Below, one piece after another: positions 1 through 5,655 of a stretch of DNA of 6,336 bases (within the stretch, counting starts at the first letter, position 1; each line of letters starts with the position of its first letter). Position numbers and translations under genes: made by a program. Under the pieces are notes generated by a model, which saw only the letters and a list, made by a program, of their open reading frames with translations, was not told where the DNA came from and did not search any database. Source of the stretch: Actinomycetes bacterium (GTDB lineage Bacteria > Actinomycetota > Actinomycetes > Propionibacteriales > Propionibacteriaceae); NCBI GenBank assembly GCA_029778515.1, contig JAKOQD010000364.1, forward strand, positions 1 to 6,336, written 5' to 3'.

Positions 1-209
1 CTCCGCCAAGCCTCACGGCCGGGCAGTAATGGGTTACGCACTGTATGCCAGTAGGAGCGCCAGCCGCCGGCAAGGGTATTGGTCACCGGGGCGTGGGGCT
101 CGGGACGCGCGCGCCGCAGCGCGACGATCACCGCGCCGAGGGCGGCCAATTCCTCGTCGGTGGGCTGGCCAGCGACGATCTGGACGAGCTGCTCGGGCTC
201 GGTGCTCAC
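1..209 (-). CDS. accE: Acyl-CoA carboxylase epsilon subunit, 5' part (cut by window edge)
   Basis: Small accessory subunit that binds and stimulates the carboxyltransferase beta subunit of actinobacterial acyl-CoA carboxylases; cytoplasmic. Reading the minus strand from a GTG at 209 gives 69 residues before the window ends, starting [20 protein letters not shown]. Family hallmarks are visible: an N-terminal '[14 protein letters not shown]' segment (residues 11-24), a variable hinge, then an aromatic-rich tail with W50, Y53, W54 and the 'NPLLPG..AW' ending (residues 59-68). The family is usually about 65-90 residues, so only a few residues are probably missing. The GTG overlaps the accD TGA stop in a GTGA arrangement, implying translational coupling. 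Codon 61 is TTA, rare in DNA this G+C-rich. The reading depends on a GTG start and a frame cut by the edge, but the motif match makes me fairly sure. Confidence 0.85.
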   Translation of the reverse strand, partial: MSTEPEQLVQIVAGQPTDEELAALGAVIVALRRARPEPHAPVTNTLAGGWRSYWHTVRNPLLPGREAWR

Positions 210-1780
210 AGCGGAATGTTCCCGTGCTTCTTGGGCGGCAACTGCTGACGCTTGGTGCGCAGCAGCCGTAGGACGCGGATCACCTGGGCACGGGTTTCGT
301 GCGGGTAGATGACCTTGTCGACGTAGCCGCGTTCGGCTGCGACATAGGGGTTGGCGAGCTCGTCGTTGTACTCGTCGATCAGTTCCGCGCGGCGGGAAGT
401 TGGATCGTCCGCTGCGGCCAGTTCGCGCTTGTAGAGGATATTGACCGCTCCCTCGGCGCCCATCACCGCGATCTGGGCGGTGGGCCAGGCAAGGTTCACG
501 TCGGCGCCCAGCGGTTTGGAGCCCATGACGCAGTACGCGCCGCCGTAGGCCTTTCGGGTGATCACGGTGAGCAGCGGCACGGTGGCCTCGGCGTAGGCGT
601 AGATCAGCTTGGCGCCGCGGCGGATGATCCCGTCCCATTCCTGGTCGGTGCCGGGCAGGAAGCCGGGCACGTCCACGAAGGTAAGGATCGGGATGTTGAA
701 GGCGTCACAGGTGCGGACGAACCGCGCGGCCTTCTCCGACGCCTTGATGTCCAGGCAGCCGGCGAAAACCATCGGCTGGTTCGCGATCACGCCGATCGAG
801 CGGCCCTCGACGCGTCCGAAGCCACAGATGATGTTCTGCGCGTAGAGGGCGTGCACCTCGAGGAACTCGTCGTCGTCCAGGACGCCGCGAATCACCTCGT
901 GCATGTCGTAGGGCTGGTTCGGCGAATCCGGAACGATCGTGTCCAGCTTCAGATCATGCTCGGTGATCGTCAGGTCGGCTTCCTCCTCCTCGAAGACCGG
1001 CGGGTCCTCAAGGTTGTTCTGTGGCAGGAAGGCGATCAGCTGGCGCACGTATTCCAGGGCGTCGTTCTCGTCCGCGGCCAGGTAGTGGGAGTTGCCAGAC
1101 TTGGTGGAGTGCGTCCGGCCACCGCCGAGGTCCTCCATCGAAACGTCCTCGCCGGTGACCGTCTTGATGACGGCCGGTCCGGTGATGAACATCTGGGACG
1201 TCTGGTCGACCATGATCACGAAGTCGGTGAGGGCGGGGGAGTAGACGTGGCCGCCGGCCGCAGCGCCCATGATCAGCGAGATCTGCGGGATGACACCGGA
1301 CGCGAGCGTGTTGCGGCGGAAGATCTGGCTGTACAGGTCGAGGGAGACCACGCCCTCCTGGATGCGCGCGCCGCCGCCTTCGTTGATGCCGATGATCGGG
1401 CAGCCGGTCTTGATCGCGAAGTCGATGATCTTCACGATCTTCTCGCCGTACACCTCGCCGAGCGCGCCGCCGAAGATGGTGACGTCCTGACTGAACACAC
1501 AGACCGGACGGCCGTGGATCGAGCCGACGCCGGTGATCACGCCGTCGGTGTAGGGACGTTTCTCCTGCAGGCCGAACAGGGTCGATCGGTGTCTTGAGAA
1601 CTCGTCGAATTCGGTGAAGCTGCCTTCGTCAAGCAGCTGCAGGACGCGTTCGCGGGCGGTCATTTTGCCCTGCGCGTGCACCTTCTCCACCGAAGCCTGG
1701 GGCGAGGGGTTCTTGGCCTGCTCGATTCGTTCGCCGAGTTGGGCGATCTTGCCACGGGTCGTGTGAATCTCCAGCTCCAT
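206..1780 (-). CDS. accD: Acyl-CoA (propionyl/acetyl-CoA) carboxylase beta subunit, carboxyltransferase
   Basis: Transfers the carboxyl group from carboxybiotin to an acyl-CoA, making methylmalonyl-CoA or malonyl-CoA; cytoplasmic, hexameric in known homologues. The 524 residues match the usual length of about 520-550. Two crotonase-fold carboxyltransferase domains are present. The N-domain includes '[12 protein letters not shown]' (104-115) and '[12 protein letters not shown]' (133-144), which forms one oxyanion hole and the CoA site. The C-domain includes '[14 protein letters not shown]' (368-381) and 'TRKAYGGAY' (408-416), the second oxyanion hole. The C-terminus '[10 protein letters not shown]' is typical of actinobacterial AccD5/PccB proteins. 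Residue 417 is Cys, where Streptomyces PccB has a specificity-determining Asp, so the preferred acyl-CoA is uncertain. The ATG at 1780 has no Shine-Dalgarno sequence but has a -10 hexamer placed for a leaderless mRNA. accE overlaps the 3' end. The biotin-carrying alpha subunit is not in the window. Confidence 0.95.
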   Translation of the reverse strand: MELEIHTTRGKIAQLGERIEQAKNPSPQASVEKVHAQGKMTARERVLQLLDEGSFTEFDEFSRHRSTLFGLQEKRPYTDGVITGVGSIHGRPVCVFSQDVTIFGGALGEVYGEKIVKIIDFAIKTGCPIIGINEGGGARIQEGVVSLDLYSQIFRRNTLASGVIPQISLIMGAAAGGHVYSPALTDFVIMVDQTSQMFITGPAVIKTVTGEDVSMEDLGGGRTHSTKSGNSHYLAADENDALEYVRQLIAFLPQNNLEDPPVFEEEEADLTITEHDLKLDTIVPDSPNQPYDMHEVIRGVLDDDEFLEVHALYAQNIICGFGRVEGRSIGVIANQPMVFAGCLDIKASEKAARFVRTCDAFNIPILTFVDVPGFLPGTDQEWDGIIRRGAKLIYAYAEATVPLLTVITRKAYGGAYCVMGSKPLGADVNLAWPTAQIAVMGAEGAVNILYKRELAAADDPTSRRAELIDEYNDELANPYVAAERGYVDKVIYPHETRAQVIRVLRLLRTKRQQLPPKKHGNIPL

Positions 1781-1786
1781 GAGCAG

Positions 1787-1792
1787 ACGATA
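1787..1792 (-). promoter_or_regulatory. Predicted -10 element of accD (leaderless)
   Basis: On the minus strand the hexamer TATCGT fits the actinobacterial TAnnnT -10 pattern. It is followed by 6 nt and then the accD ATG, so transcription would begin at or within a base of the start codon. No convincing -35 is present: the 17-nt-spaced position reads TGCCGG and lies inside birA. The absence of a Shine-Dalgarno sequence before accD supports a leaderless mRNA. Its upstream end overlaps the birA -10 by two bases (1791-1792). Confidence 0.55.
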
Positions 1793-1796
1793 GCGT
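1791..1796 (+). promoter_or_regulatory. Predicted -10 element of birA (leaderless)
   Basis: TAGCGT fits the TAnnnT -10 pattern and ends 7 nt before the ATG at 1804, placing the transcription start on that A. No ribosome binding site exists in the 23-nt gap between accD and birA. The 17-nt-spaced -35 position (1768-1773, TCTCCA) is weak and lies inside accD codons 3-5. The element also argues against the alternative GTG start at 1798, which would lie only 1 nt downstream of the hexamer and outside the transcript. Confidence 0.5.
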
Positions 1797-1803
1797 TGTG
1801 GCT

Positions 1804-2637
1804 ATGCGCCCGGCAGATGGCAAGGGTGGGAATCCCACTATCGATGCGAATTGGCTTGCCAGACGCATCGTTTCAGCGGACGGAGCGTGGGGCTCGGTGG
1901 CCACGGTCGCCACCATCGGATCGACCAACGCTGAACTGGCAGCCGCAGCCCGGGCCGGCGCGGCAACGGGCGCGGTGCTGGTGTCCGACCACCAGAGCGC
2001 TGGCCGCGGCCGGTTCACCCGGGTATGGGAAGCTCCGCCCGGAACCTCGTTGGCGATCTCGGCGCTGCTGCGTCCGCCGGCTTCGGTGCCGCTGGCCCGC
2101 TGGCTGTGGTTGCCGCTGGTCGCCGGACTGGCGGTGGCGGACGGATTGCGTGCGGCCTGCGGGGTGGCTGCCGAACTGAAGTGGCCCAACGACGTGCTGA
2201 TCGGGGGCCGGAAGGTGTGCGGCATCCTGACCGAGCGGGTGGAACCGCCCAAGAACCGGACGGTCGGGCATGGCGAAACCCTGCCGGCGGTGATCATCGG
2301 CATGGGCATCAACACCACGCTTCGCGAAGACGAGTTGCCGGTGCCGACCGCGACGTCGCTGGCGCTCGCTGGAGCTGAGGTGGAAACCGGTGAGGTGGCG
2401 GCGTCCGTCCTGCTGGCACTGGACGCCTGGTACCGGCGCTGGCTGGCCGGCGCCGATCTGCGCGCTGACTACGCCGAACGCTGCACTTCGGTCGGCCGGG
2501 AGGTGCGCGTCCAGCTTTCCGAGCATGAGGCGGTCACCGGTAGGGCGACCGGCGTCGACCCGTCCGGCTGCCTTCTGGTGGAGTCGGACGGACGCGAGCG
2601 TGCCTTCGCCGCCGGCGACGTGTTTCATCTGCGCTGA
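1804..2637 (+). CDS. birA: Biotin-[acetyl-CoA-carboxylase] ligase, HTH-less (class I) BirA
   Basis: Activates biotin with ATP to biotinyl-5'-AMP and transfers it to a lysine of the biotin carrier domain of carboxylases; cytoplasmic. The 277 residues contain the catalytic core in order: the 'GSTNAE' substrate-loop region (39-44), the biotinyl-AMP loop 'AGRGRFTRVW' (66-75), 'KWPNDV' (126-131), the lysine-containing 'KVCGILTE' (137-144), and 'IGMGINT' (165-171). It ends with a small SH3-like C-terminal domain closing in 'AGDVFHLR'. There is no N-terminal winged-helix domain, so it should be a ligase only and not a transcriptional repressor like E. coli BirA. A short Arg/Pro/Lys-rich stretch (about 143-159) sits between two core strands. 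Its divergent pairing with accD fits its job of biotinylating the partner alpha subunit. An in-frame GTG lies two codons upstream (1798); I prefer the ATG because of the -10 placement. Confidence 0.93.
   Translation: MRPADGKGGNPTIDANWLARRIVSADGAWGSVATVATIGSTNAELAAAARAGAATGAVLVSDHQSAGRGRFTRVWEAPPGTSLAISALLRPPASVPLARWLWLPLVAGLAVADGLRAACGVAAELKWPNDVLIGGRKVCGILTERVEPPKNRTVGHGETLPAVIIGMGINTTLREDELPVPTATSLALAGAEVETGEVAASVLLALDAWYRRWLAGADLRADYAERCTSVGREVRVQLSEHEAVTGRATGVDPSGCLLVESDGRERAFAAGDVFHLR
1842..1870. repeat. Interrupted dyad inside birA 5' coding region
   Basis: Outer arms CGATGCG (1842-1848) and CGCATCG (1864-1870) are a perfect 7-bp inverted repeat. Inside them, TGGC (1852-1855) and GCCA (1858-1861) form a second pair about nearly the same centre. 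The dyad lies roughly 40-65 nt into birA and 62-90 nt upstream of the accD start. It could be an operator, an mRNA hairpin, or chance within coding sequence. The sequence alone does not decide. Confidence 0.3.
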
Positions 2638-2654
2638 GGCTGGTCGGCGATTGC

Positions 2655-2696
2655 CGCGGAGGATTGTCCACCGAGTACGGTGCAGAATCCTCCGTG
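2655..2696 (+). terminator. Compound stem-loop after birA, candidate terminator
   Basis: Outer arms CGGAGGATT (2657-2665) and AATCCTCCG (2686-2694) are a perfect 9-bp inverted repeat, extended by a G-T pair (2656/2695) and a C-G pair (2655/2696). After a 3x3 internal loop, a second perfect 5-bp stem CACCG/CGGTG (2669-2673 / 2678-2682) closes an AGTA tetraloop. The structure begins 17 nt after the birA stop and ends 34 nt before the next start codon. No real T-tract follows (TGTTCT), so it would be an I-shaped actinobacterial-type terminator or another kind of RNA structure. A TAnnnT hexamer (TACGGT, 2676-2681) lies within it, so a promoter-operator for the next gene is an alternative. Confidence 0.5.
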
Positions 2697-2719
2697 TTCT
2701 GCGAGCGAAGCCGTGTGTC

Positions 2720-2723
2720 AGGA
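2720..2723 (+). promoter_or_regulatory. Ribosome binding site that selects the PH-domain protein start
   Basis: AGGA lies 7 nt before the ATG at 2731 and is the only Shine-Dalgarno-like site near either possible start. It favours 2731 over the in-frame ATG at 2680, which lies inside the stem-loop and would add 17 residues (Cys-rich, unlike the family). Confidence 0.55.
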
Positions 2724-2730
2724 TTGCCGC

Positions 2731-3246
2731 ATGGGATTGCCGGCTGAACAACTGGGCAGGGATGAGGTGCAGGTGCTGCACCTGCGCACGCATGTGAAGG
2801 CGCTGCTAGTGCCCGCGGTCGTGCTGGTGGTGACCGCGGTGGTGAGCGGCTTCCTGTTCGCGCTGCTGCCTGCGGACTGGCAGCCGGCGGCGGGTTGGAT
2901 CGTCGCCCTGGCGATGCTCGTGGTGCTGGCGATCTGGGTCGTGGCGCCGTTCCTGTCCTGGTTCACCACGACGTACACGTTCACGAACCGGCGGATCATC
3001 ACCCGCAGCGGCATCCTGGTGAAGAAGGGCCACGACCTGCCCCTGGCCAGGATCAACAACGTCTCGTACCGCCGCGGTCCGATCGATCAGCTGCTCGGTT
3101 GCGGCACTTTGGTGATGACGACTGCGGCCGAACAGCCGGTGACACTGAACGACATTCCGGACGTTGAGCGGGTGCACGTGGTGATGACGGAGCTGCTTTT
3201 CGGCGGTGAGGATCCGATCAGGCGTCCGACGTTGAAGGACGAGTGA
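2731..3246 (+). CDS. Membrane protein with bacterial PH domain (DUF304/YdbS-like)
   Basis: 171 residues. After a short soluble N-terminus ('MGLPAEQLGRDE') come two hydrophobic helices at about 24-46 and 54-76, enough for a membrane hairpin. A cytoplasmic bPH2-type domain follows (about 79-157), with 'YTFTNRRIITRSGIL' (82-96), 'LPLARINNVSYRRGPIDQLL' (103-122), and a strand pattern ending 'TLNDIPDVERVHVVMTELLF'. This is the DUF304 arrangement also seen, as I recall, in M. tuberculosis Rv3278c, which likewise neighbours birA. The molecular function is unknown in the family. The next gene begins 7 nt after its stop and also encodes a membrane protein, so the two are probably co-transcribed. I am confident of the family, not of any role. 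Confidence 0.88.
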   Translation: MGLPAEQLGRDEVQVLHLRTHVKALLVPAVVLVVTAVVSGFLFALLPADWQPAAGWIVALAMLVVLAIWVVAPFLSWFTTTYTFTNRRIITRSGILVKKGHDLPLARINNVSYRRGPIDQLLGCGTLVMTTAAEQPVTLNDIPDVERVHVVMTELLFGGEDPIRRPTLKDE

Positions 3247-3253
3247 TTCGCCG

Positions 3254-3688
3254 GTGACGAAGGCCGAGCCCGGCACCGAACCAGCCGCTGAGAGGTTGGC
3301 GCTGCGCACCCAGCTGGTGCGGTTCGTGATCTCCGGCGGGCTGTCAGCAGTGGTCGATTTCGGCCTGCTGGTGGTGTTGATGAACCTCGCCGGACTGGAC
3401 CACACGCCCGCAAAAGCGCTGTCGTTCATCGCCGGCACGACCACGGCATACCTGATCAATCGGCGCTGGACGTTCCAGGCCGAGCCGTCAAAGCGCCGGT
3501 TCGCCGCGGTGGTGGTGCTGTACGGCCTTACCTTTGCCGTGCAGGTGGGCCTGTTCGCATGGCTCTTCCCGCTGGTGCTGAGCTGGACCGCAAGCCAGAC
3601 CGCCGCTCAGGTGATCGGCTTCGTGATCGCCCAGGGCGTAGCCACCACGGTGAACTTCATCGTGCAGCGGGGCCTGATCTTCCGCTGA
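3254..3688 (+). CDS. GtrA-family four-helix membrane protein
   Basis: 144 residues with four predicted membrane helices at about 21-46, 52-70, 83-108 and 114-136. GtrA landmarks are present: 'FVISGGLSAVVDFGLL' in helix 1 (24-39), 'NRRWTF' after helix 2 (69-74), and the closing 'VNFIVQRGLIFR' (133-144), equivalent to the usual N-x-x-x-x-R-x-x-x-F end. GtrA proteins are thought to flip or help transfer polyprenyl-phosphate-linked sugars, or to recruit envelope glycosyltransferases; the substrate cannot be read from sequence. The GTG start is 7 nt after the PH-domain gene and has only a weak purine-rich site (GGACGAG, 3237-3243). No ATG is available before helix 1. It converges with the S51 gene across 34 nt that contain only short 4-bp hairpins. 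Confidence 0.9.
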   Translation: MTKAEPGTEPAAERLALRTQLVRFVISGGLSAVVDFGLLVVLMNLAGLDHTPAKALSFIAGTTTAYLINRRWTFQAEPSKRRFAAVVVLYGLTFAVQVGLFAWLFPLVLSWTASQTAAQVIGFVIAQGVATTVNFIVQRGLIFR

Positions 3689-3722
3689 GCAGAGGCCTCC
3701 TGCCCAGCGGCATCAAGACGTC

Positions 3723-4439
3723 CTAGAGAATCGTCATCTGCTGCGGCTCGACCAGCACCCCGGACGCGGTGGGCAGGTCGGACGGCAGCACCCGGTAGAC
3801 CCGCTTGCCGCGAGCCTCGCTGATGAAGTAGGTCGCGACCCCGTCCACATAGTGAATGCCGGCACCGTCGTCCGCGCCATAGCCACCGGGCAGGTCGCCG
3901 CCGGCGATCGCGTCCGTGAACGTGGGGGCACGCTCGGCCTCACCGTCGAAGTGCGGGCAGAAGCTTCCGGGCACCAGCCCCAGGCCGCCACGCCACGGCC
4001 GGAAGTCGCCGAAAGAGTCGGTGATGCAGCCCTCGTACCAGCACGAGCCGCCTGCGGACACTCCAGCGAGCACCACGTCGCCGGCAGCGTGTAGCTCCTT
4101 GATCGCCTTGTCCACGCCGTGCGCCTGCCACAGCGCGAGCAGGTTCACCGTGTGGCCGCCGCCCACCAGGATCAGGTCGGCGTTCGCCAGCCGGGCCACC
4201 GAGCCGGCCGAGCCGCCCTCCCAGAGCGTGAGGATCATCGTCCGCACGCCCAAGGTGCCGTACGCCAGCAGGAACCGGTTGATGTACTGCGGATCGTCAG
4301 CCGAAGCGGTGGGCGCGAAGCACACCAGCGGCGAGGATTTGCCGGTCAGTTCGACCAGGTAGCGATCCAGGTTCGTTGGGGCTCCCAGCGGCGACATCGA
4401 GAAGCCGCCGCCACCCATTGCGACGATATGCGCAGTCAT
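3723..4439 (-). CDS. Peptidase S51 family protein (peptidase E-like, alpha-aspartyl dipeptidase type)
   Basis: 238 residues, the usual length for peptidase E relatives. The fold markers are an N-terminal beta strand with 'AMGGGGFSM' (7-15), 'CFAPTASAD' (40-48), 'DLILVGGGHTVNLL' (88-101), and the nucleophile elbow 'GVSAGGSCWYEG' (126-137) with Ser128 as predicted nucleophile. Candidate triad partners are His163 in 'CPHFDGE' and Asp141 in 'TDS'; the Asp assignment is my alignment by eye. Characterised members cleave dipeptides with N-terminal Asp, and cyanophycinases are distant relatives. The 'GGGGFSM...' start resembles the less-studied Bacillus YgaJ-type subgroup, so the substrate is open. 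There is no signal peptide, so it is probably cytoplasmic. The ATG at 4439 begins just before the first core strand. The gene is inverted relative to its neighbours, divergent from purK and convergent with gtrA. Confidence 0.87.
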   Translation of the reverse strand: MTAHIVAMGGGGFSMSPLGAPTNLDRYLVELTGKSSPLVCFAPTASADDPQYINRFLLAYGTLGVRTMILTLWEGGSAGSVARLANADLILVGGGHTVNLLALWQAHGVDKAIKELHAAGDVVLAGVSAGGSCWYEGCITDSFGDFRPWRGGLGLVPGSFCPHFDGEAERAPTFTDAIAGGDLPGGYGADDGAGIHYVDGVATYFISEARGKRVYRVLPSDLPTASGVLVEPQQMTIL

Positions 4440-4473
4440 GCGCCCATCTTGGCAGAACGACCCGACCGGCGGG

Positions 4474-4479
4474 ACGGTA
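4474..4479 (-). promoter_or_regulatory. Possible -10 element of the S51 gene
   Basis: TACCGT on the minus strand fits TAnnnT and lies 34 nt before the ATG at 4439, giving a leader of roughly 27 nt. There is no recognisable -35. A weaker hexamer CAAGAT (4451-4446) ends 6 nt before the ATG and could instead give a leaderless start. The choice is unresolved. Confidence 0.25.
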
Positions 4480-4490
4480 CCCGCTTCCTT

Positions 4491-4496
4491 TAGGCT
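4491..4496 (+). promoter_or_regulatory. Predicted -10 element of purK (leaderless)
   Basis: TAGGCT fits TAnnnT and is followed by 7 nt and then the GTG at 4504, the same geometry as at birA. No Shine-Dalgarno sequence lies in the interval. If correct, the purK-purE mRNA has no leader, which leaves no room for a purine riboswitch or other RNA control ahead of purK. Confidence 0.55.
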
Positions 4497-4503
4497 CGAT
4501 CGC

Positions 4504-5655
4504 GTGACTAGTCCCGCGACGACCATCGGCATCATCGGCGGCGGCCAACTGGCCCGCATGATGCACGCCGCGTCCATCGCCCTCGGGCTGCGCATCCGGC
4601 TGCTCGCCGAGGGCCCGGACGTCTCCGCGGCCCAGGTGGTGCGTGAAGTGGTCGTGGGTGACTACACCGATCCCGAGACCGTGCTCGCGTTCGCCGAGGG
4701 CTGCGACGTGATCACTTTCGACCATGAGCATGTCCCGCCGGCCATCCTGCACGCGCTGATGGATCGCGGCATCGCCGTCCGGCCCGGGCCCGACGCGCTC
4801 CTGCACGCACAGGACAAGGTCGTGATGCGCGAACGTTTGAGCGCGCTCGGCGTGCCCTGCCCGGCATTCGAAGTGGTGCCGGACGCGTCCGCGCTGGTCG
4901 AGTTCGCCGAGCGGCACGGCTGGCCGGTGATCGCCAAGACCTCCCGGGGCGGCTATGACGGCAAGGGAGTGTTCAAGCTGGACGGTCCAGGGGATGCCGA
5001 GTCGCCGTTCGCCGGGCTGCGCGAAGGCGTCCAGATCATCGCTGAGGAATTCATTGACTTCACGCGCGAACTGAGCGCGATCGTGGCCAGGCGTCCCGGC
5101 GGCGAGATGGTCGGCTACACGATCACCGAGACCGTGCAGACCGACGGTATCTGCACTGAGACCACTACTCCGGCCTGGTTCGAGGACGGGGCGGACGCCC
5201 TGGGGCTGATCGAGATCGCCGAGCGGATCGCCACCGAGCTTGACGTGGTCGGCATCCTTGCGGTCGAGCTGATGCAGGCACGTGACGGCCGGATCGTCGT
5301 CAACGAGCTGGCCATGCGGCCACACAACACCGGCCACTGGACGATCGATGGTGCCGCCACCTCCCAGTTCGAGAACCACCTGCGTGCGGTCGCCGATCTG
5401 CCGCTTGGCTCGCCCGAACAGGATTCGCGCTGGACGGTGATGGTGAACATCCTCGGTGGCACGCGCACCGATCTGCTGGCCGGGCTCGGGCACGTGCTGG
5501 CGCGCGACGAGTACCTGCGTCCGCAGCTTTACGGCAAGGACGTCGTGCCGGGACGCAAGGTCGGCCACGTGACCGTCCTTGACGACGACTTGGCCGCGGC
5601 GCGGCGGAGGGCGCATGCGGCCGCCGACTATCTGAGGGGATTGATCGATGAGTGA
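4504..5655 (+). CDS. purK: N5-carboxyaminoimidazole ribonucleotide synthase
   Basis: Converts aminoimidazole ribonucleotide (AIR), ATP and bicarbonate to N5-CAIR in de novo purine synthesis; cytoplasmic. The 383 residues match the usual 355-400. The N-terminal pre-ATP-grasp domain opens with '[11 protein letters not shown]' (10-20) and includes 'TFDHEHVP' (71-78). The ATP-grasp core has '[15 protein letters not shown]' (142-156) with the ATP-binding lysine and glycine loop, '[14 protein letters not shown]' (178-191), and the metal/substrate segment '[19 protein letters not shown]' (266-284). The C-terminal lid includes 'GRKVGHVT' (350-357). The frame extends upstream to an ATG at 4438, but that would overlap the S51 start and add 22 unrelated residues, and the -10 supports GTG 4504. 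purE overlaps the 3' end by 8 bp. Confidence 0.96.
   Translation: MTSPATTIGIIGGGQLARMMHAASIALGLRIRLLAEGPDVSAAQVVREVVVGDYTDPETVLAFAEGCDVITFDHEHVPPAILHALMDRGIAVRPGPDALLHAQDKVVMRERLSALGVPCPAFEVVPDASALVEFAERHGWPVIAKTSRGGYDGKGVFKLDGPGDAESPFAGLREGVQIIAEEFIDFTRELSAIVARRPGGEMVGYTITETVQTDGICTETTTPAWFEDGADALGLIEIAERIATELDVVGILAVELMQARDGRIVVNELAMRPHNTGHWTIDGAATSQFENHLRAVADLPLGSPEQDSRWTVMVNILGGTRTDLLAGLGHVLARDEYLRPQLYGKDVVPGRKVGHVTVLDDDLAAARRRAHAAADYLRGLIDE
5634..5640 (+). promoter_or_regulatory. Ribosome binding site of purE inside purK
   Basis: GAGGGGA is a strong Shine-Dalgarno sequence 7 nt before the purE ATG. It falls within purK codons 377-379, so purE can start translation independently although the two genes overlap. 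Confidence 0.7.

Noticed and set aside
27..29. Rare TTA leucine codon in accE
   Set aside because: It suggests bldA-type control only in Streptomyces-like organisms. One codon in a gene of a probably different lineage is not evidence of regulation.
299..1597. Long open frame (432 codons) on the plus strand opposite accD
   Set aside because: It is the antisense shadow of a strongly conserved gene in G+C-rich DNA. Its product is Val/Gly/Asp/Arg-rich low-complexity sequence with no recognisable domain.
1629..2318. Minus-strand frame spanning the accD start and birA
   Set aside because: It crosses the divergent promoter, overlaps two solid genes and has the Ala/Ser/Pro/Arg composition of a frame shadow.
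2664..2672. TTGTCCACC, one mismatch from a DnaA-box-like sequence
   Set aside because: A single isolated match with no cluster and no A+T-rich unwinding region. It is explained by the hairpin sequence.
2680..2730. N-terminal extension of the PH-domain protein from the ATG at 2680
   Set aside because: The ATG-containing region is inside the stem-loop and has no ribosome site. The added residues are Cys-rich and unlike the family, whereas ATG 2731 has AGGA at 7 nt.
3689..3722. Possible bidirectional terminator between gtrA and the S51 gene
   Set aside because: Only 4-bp stems are visible (GCAG/CTGC and TGCC/GGCA) without T-tracts, too weak to list as a terminator although termination must occur near here.
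4436..4447. Three-codon ATG-GGC-GCA-TGA frame overlapping the S51 start
   Set aside because: Too short to distinguish from chance, and no ribosome site precedes it.
4438..4503. N-terminal extension of purK from the ATG at 4438
   Set aside because: It would overlap the first bases of the S51 gene and cover both predicted promoters. The 22 extra residues lie before the normal PurK N-terminus, and the -10/GTG geometry favours 4504.
4440..4595. N-terminal extension of the S51 protein to 4595
   Set aside because: It would run antisense into purK codons, and the added residues do not resemble the family, which starts directly at the first beta strand before GGGGFS.
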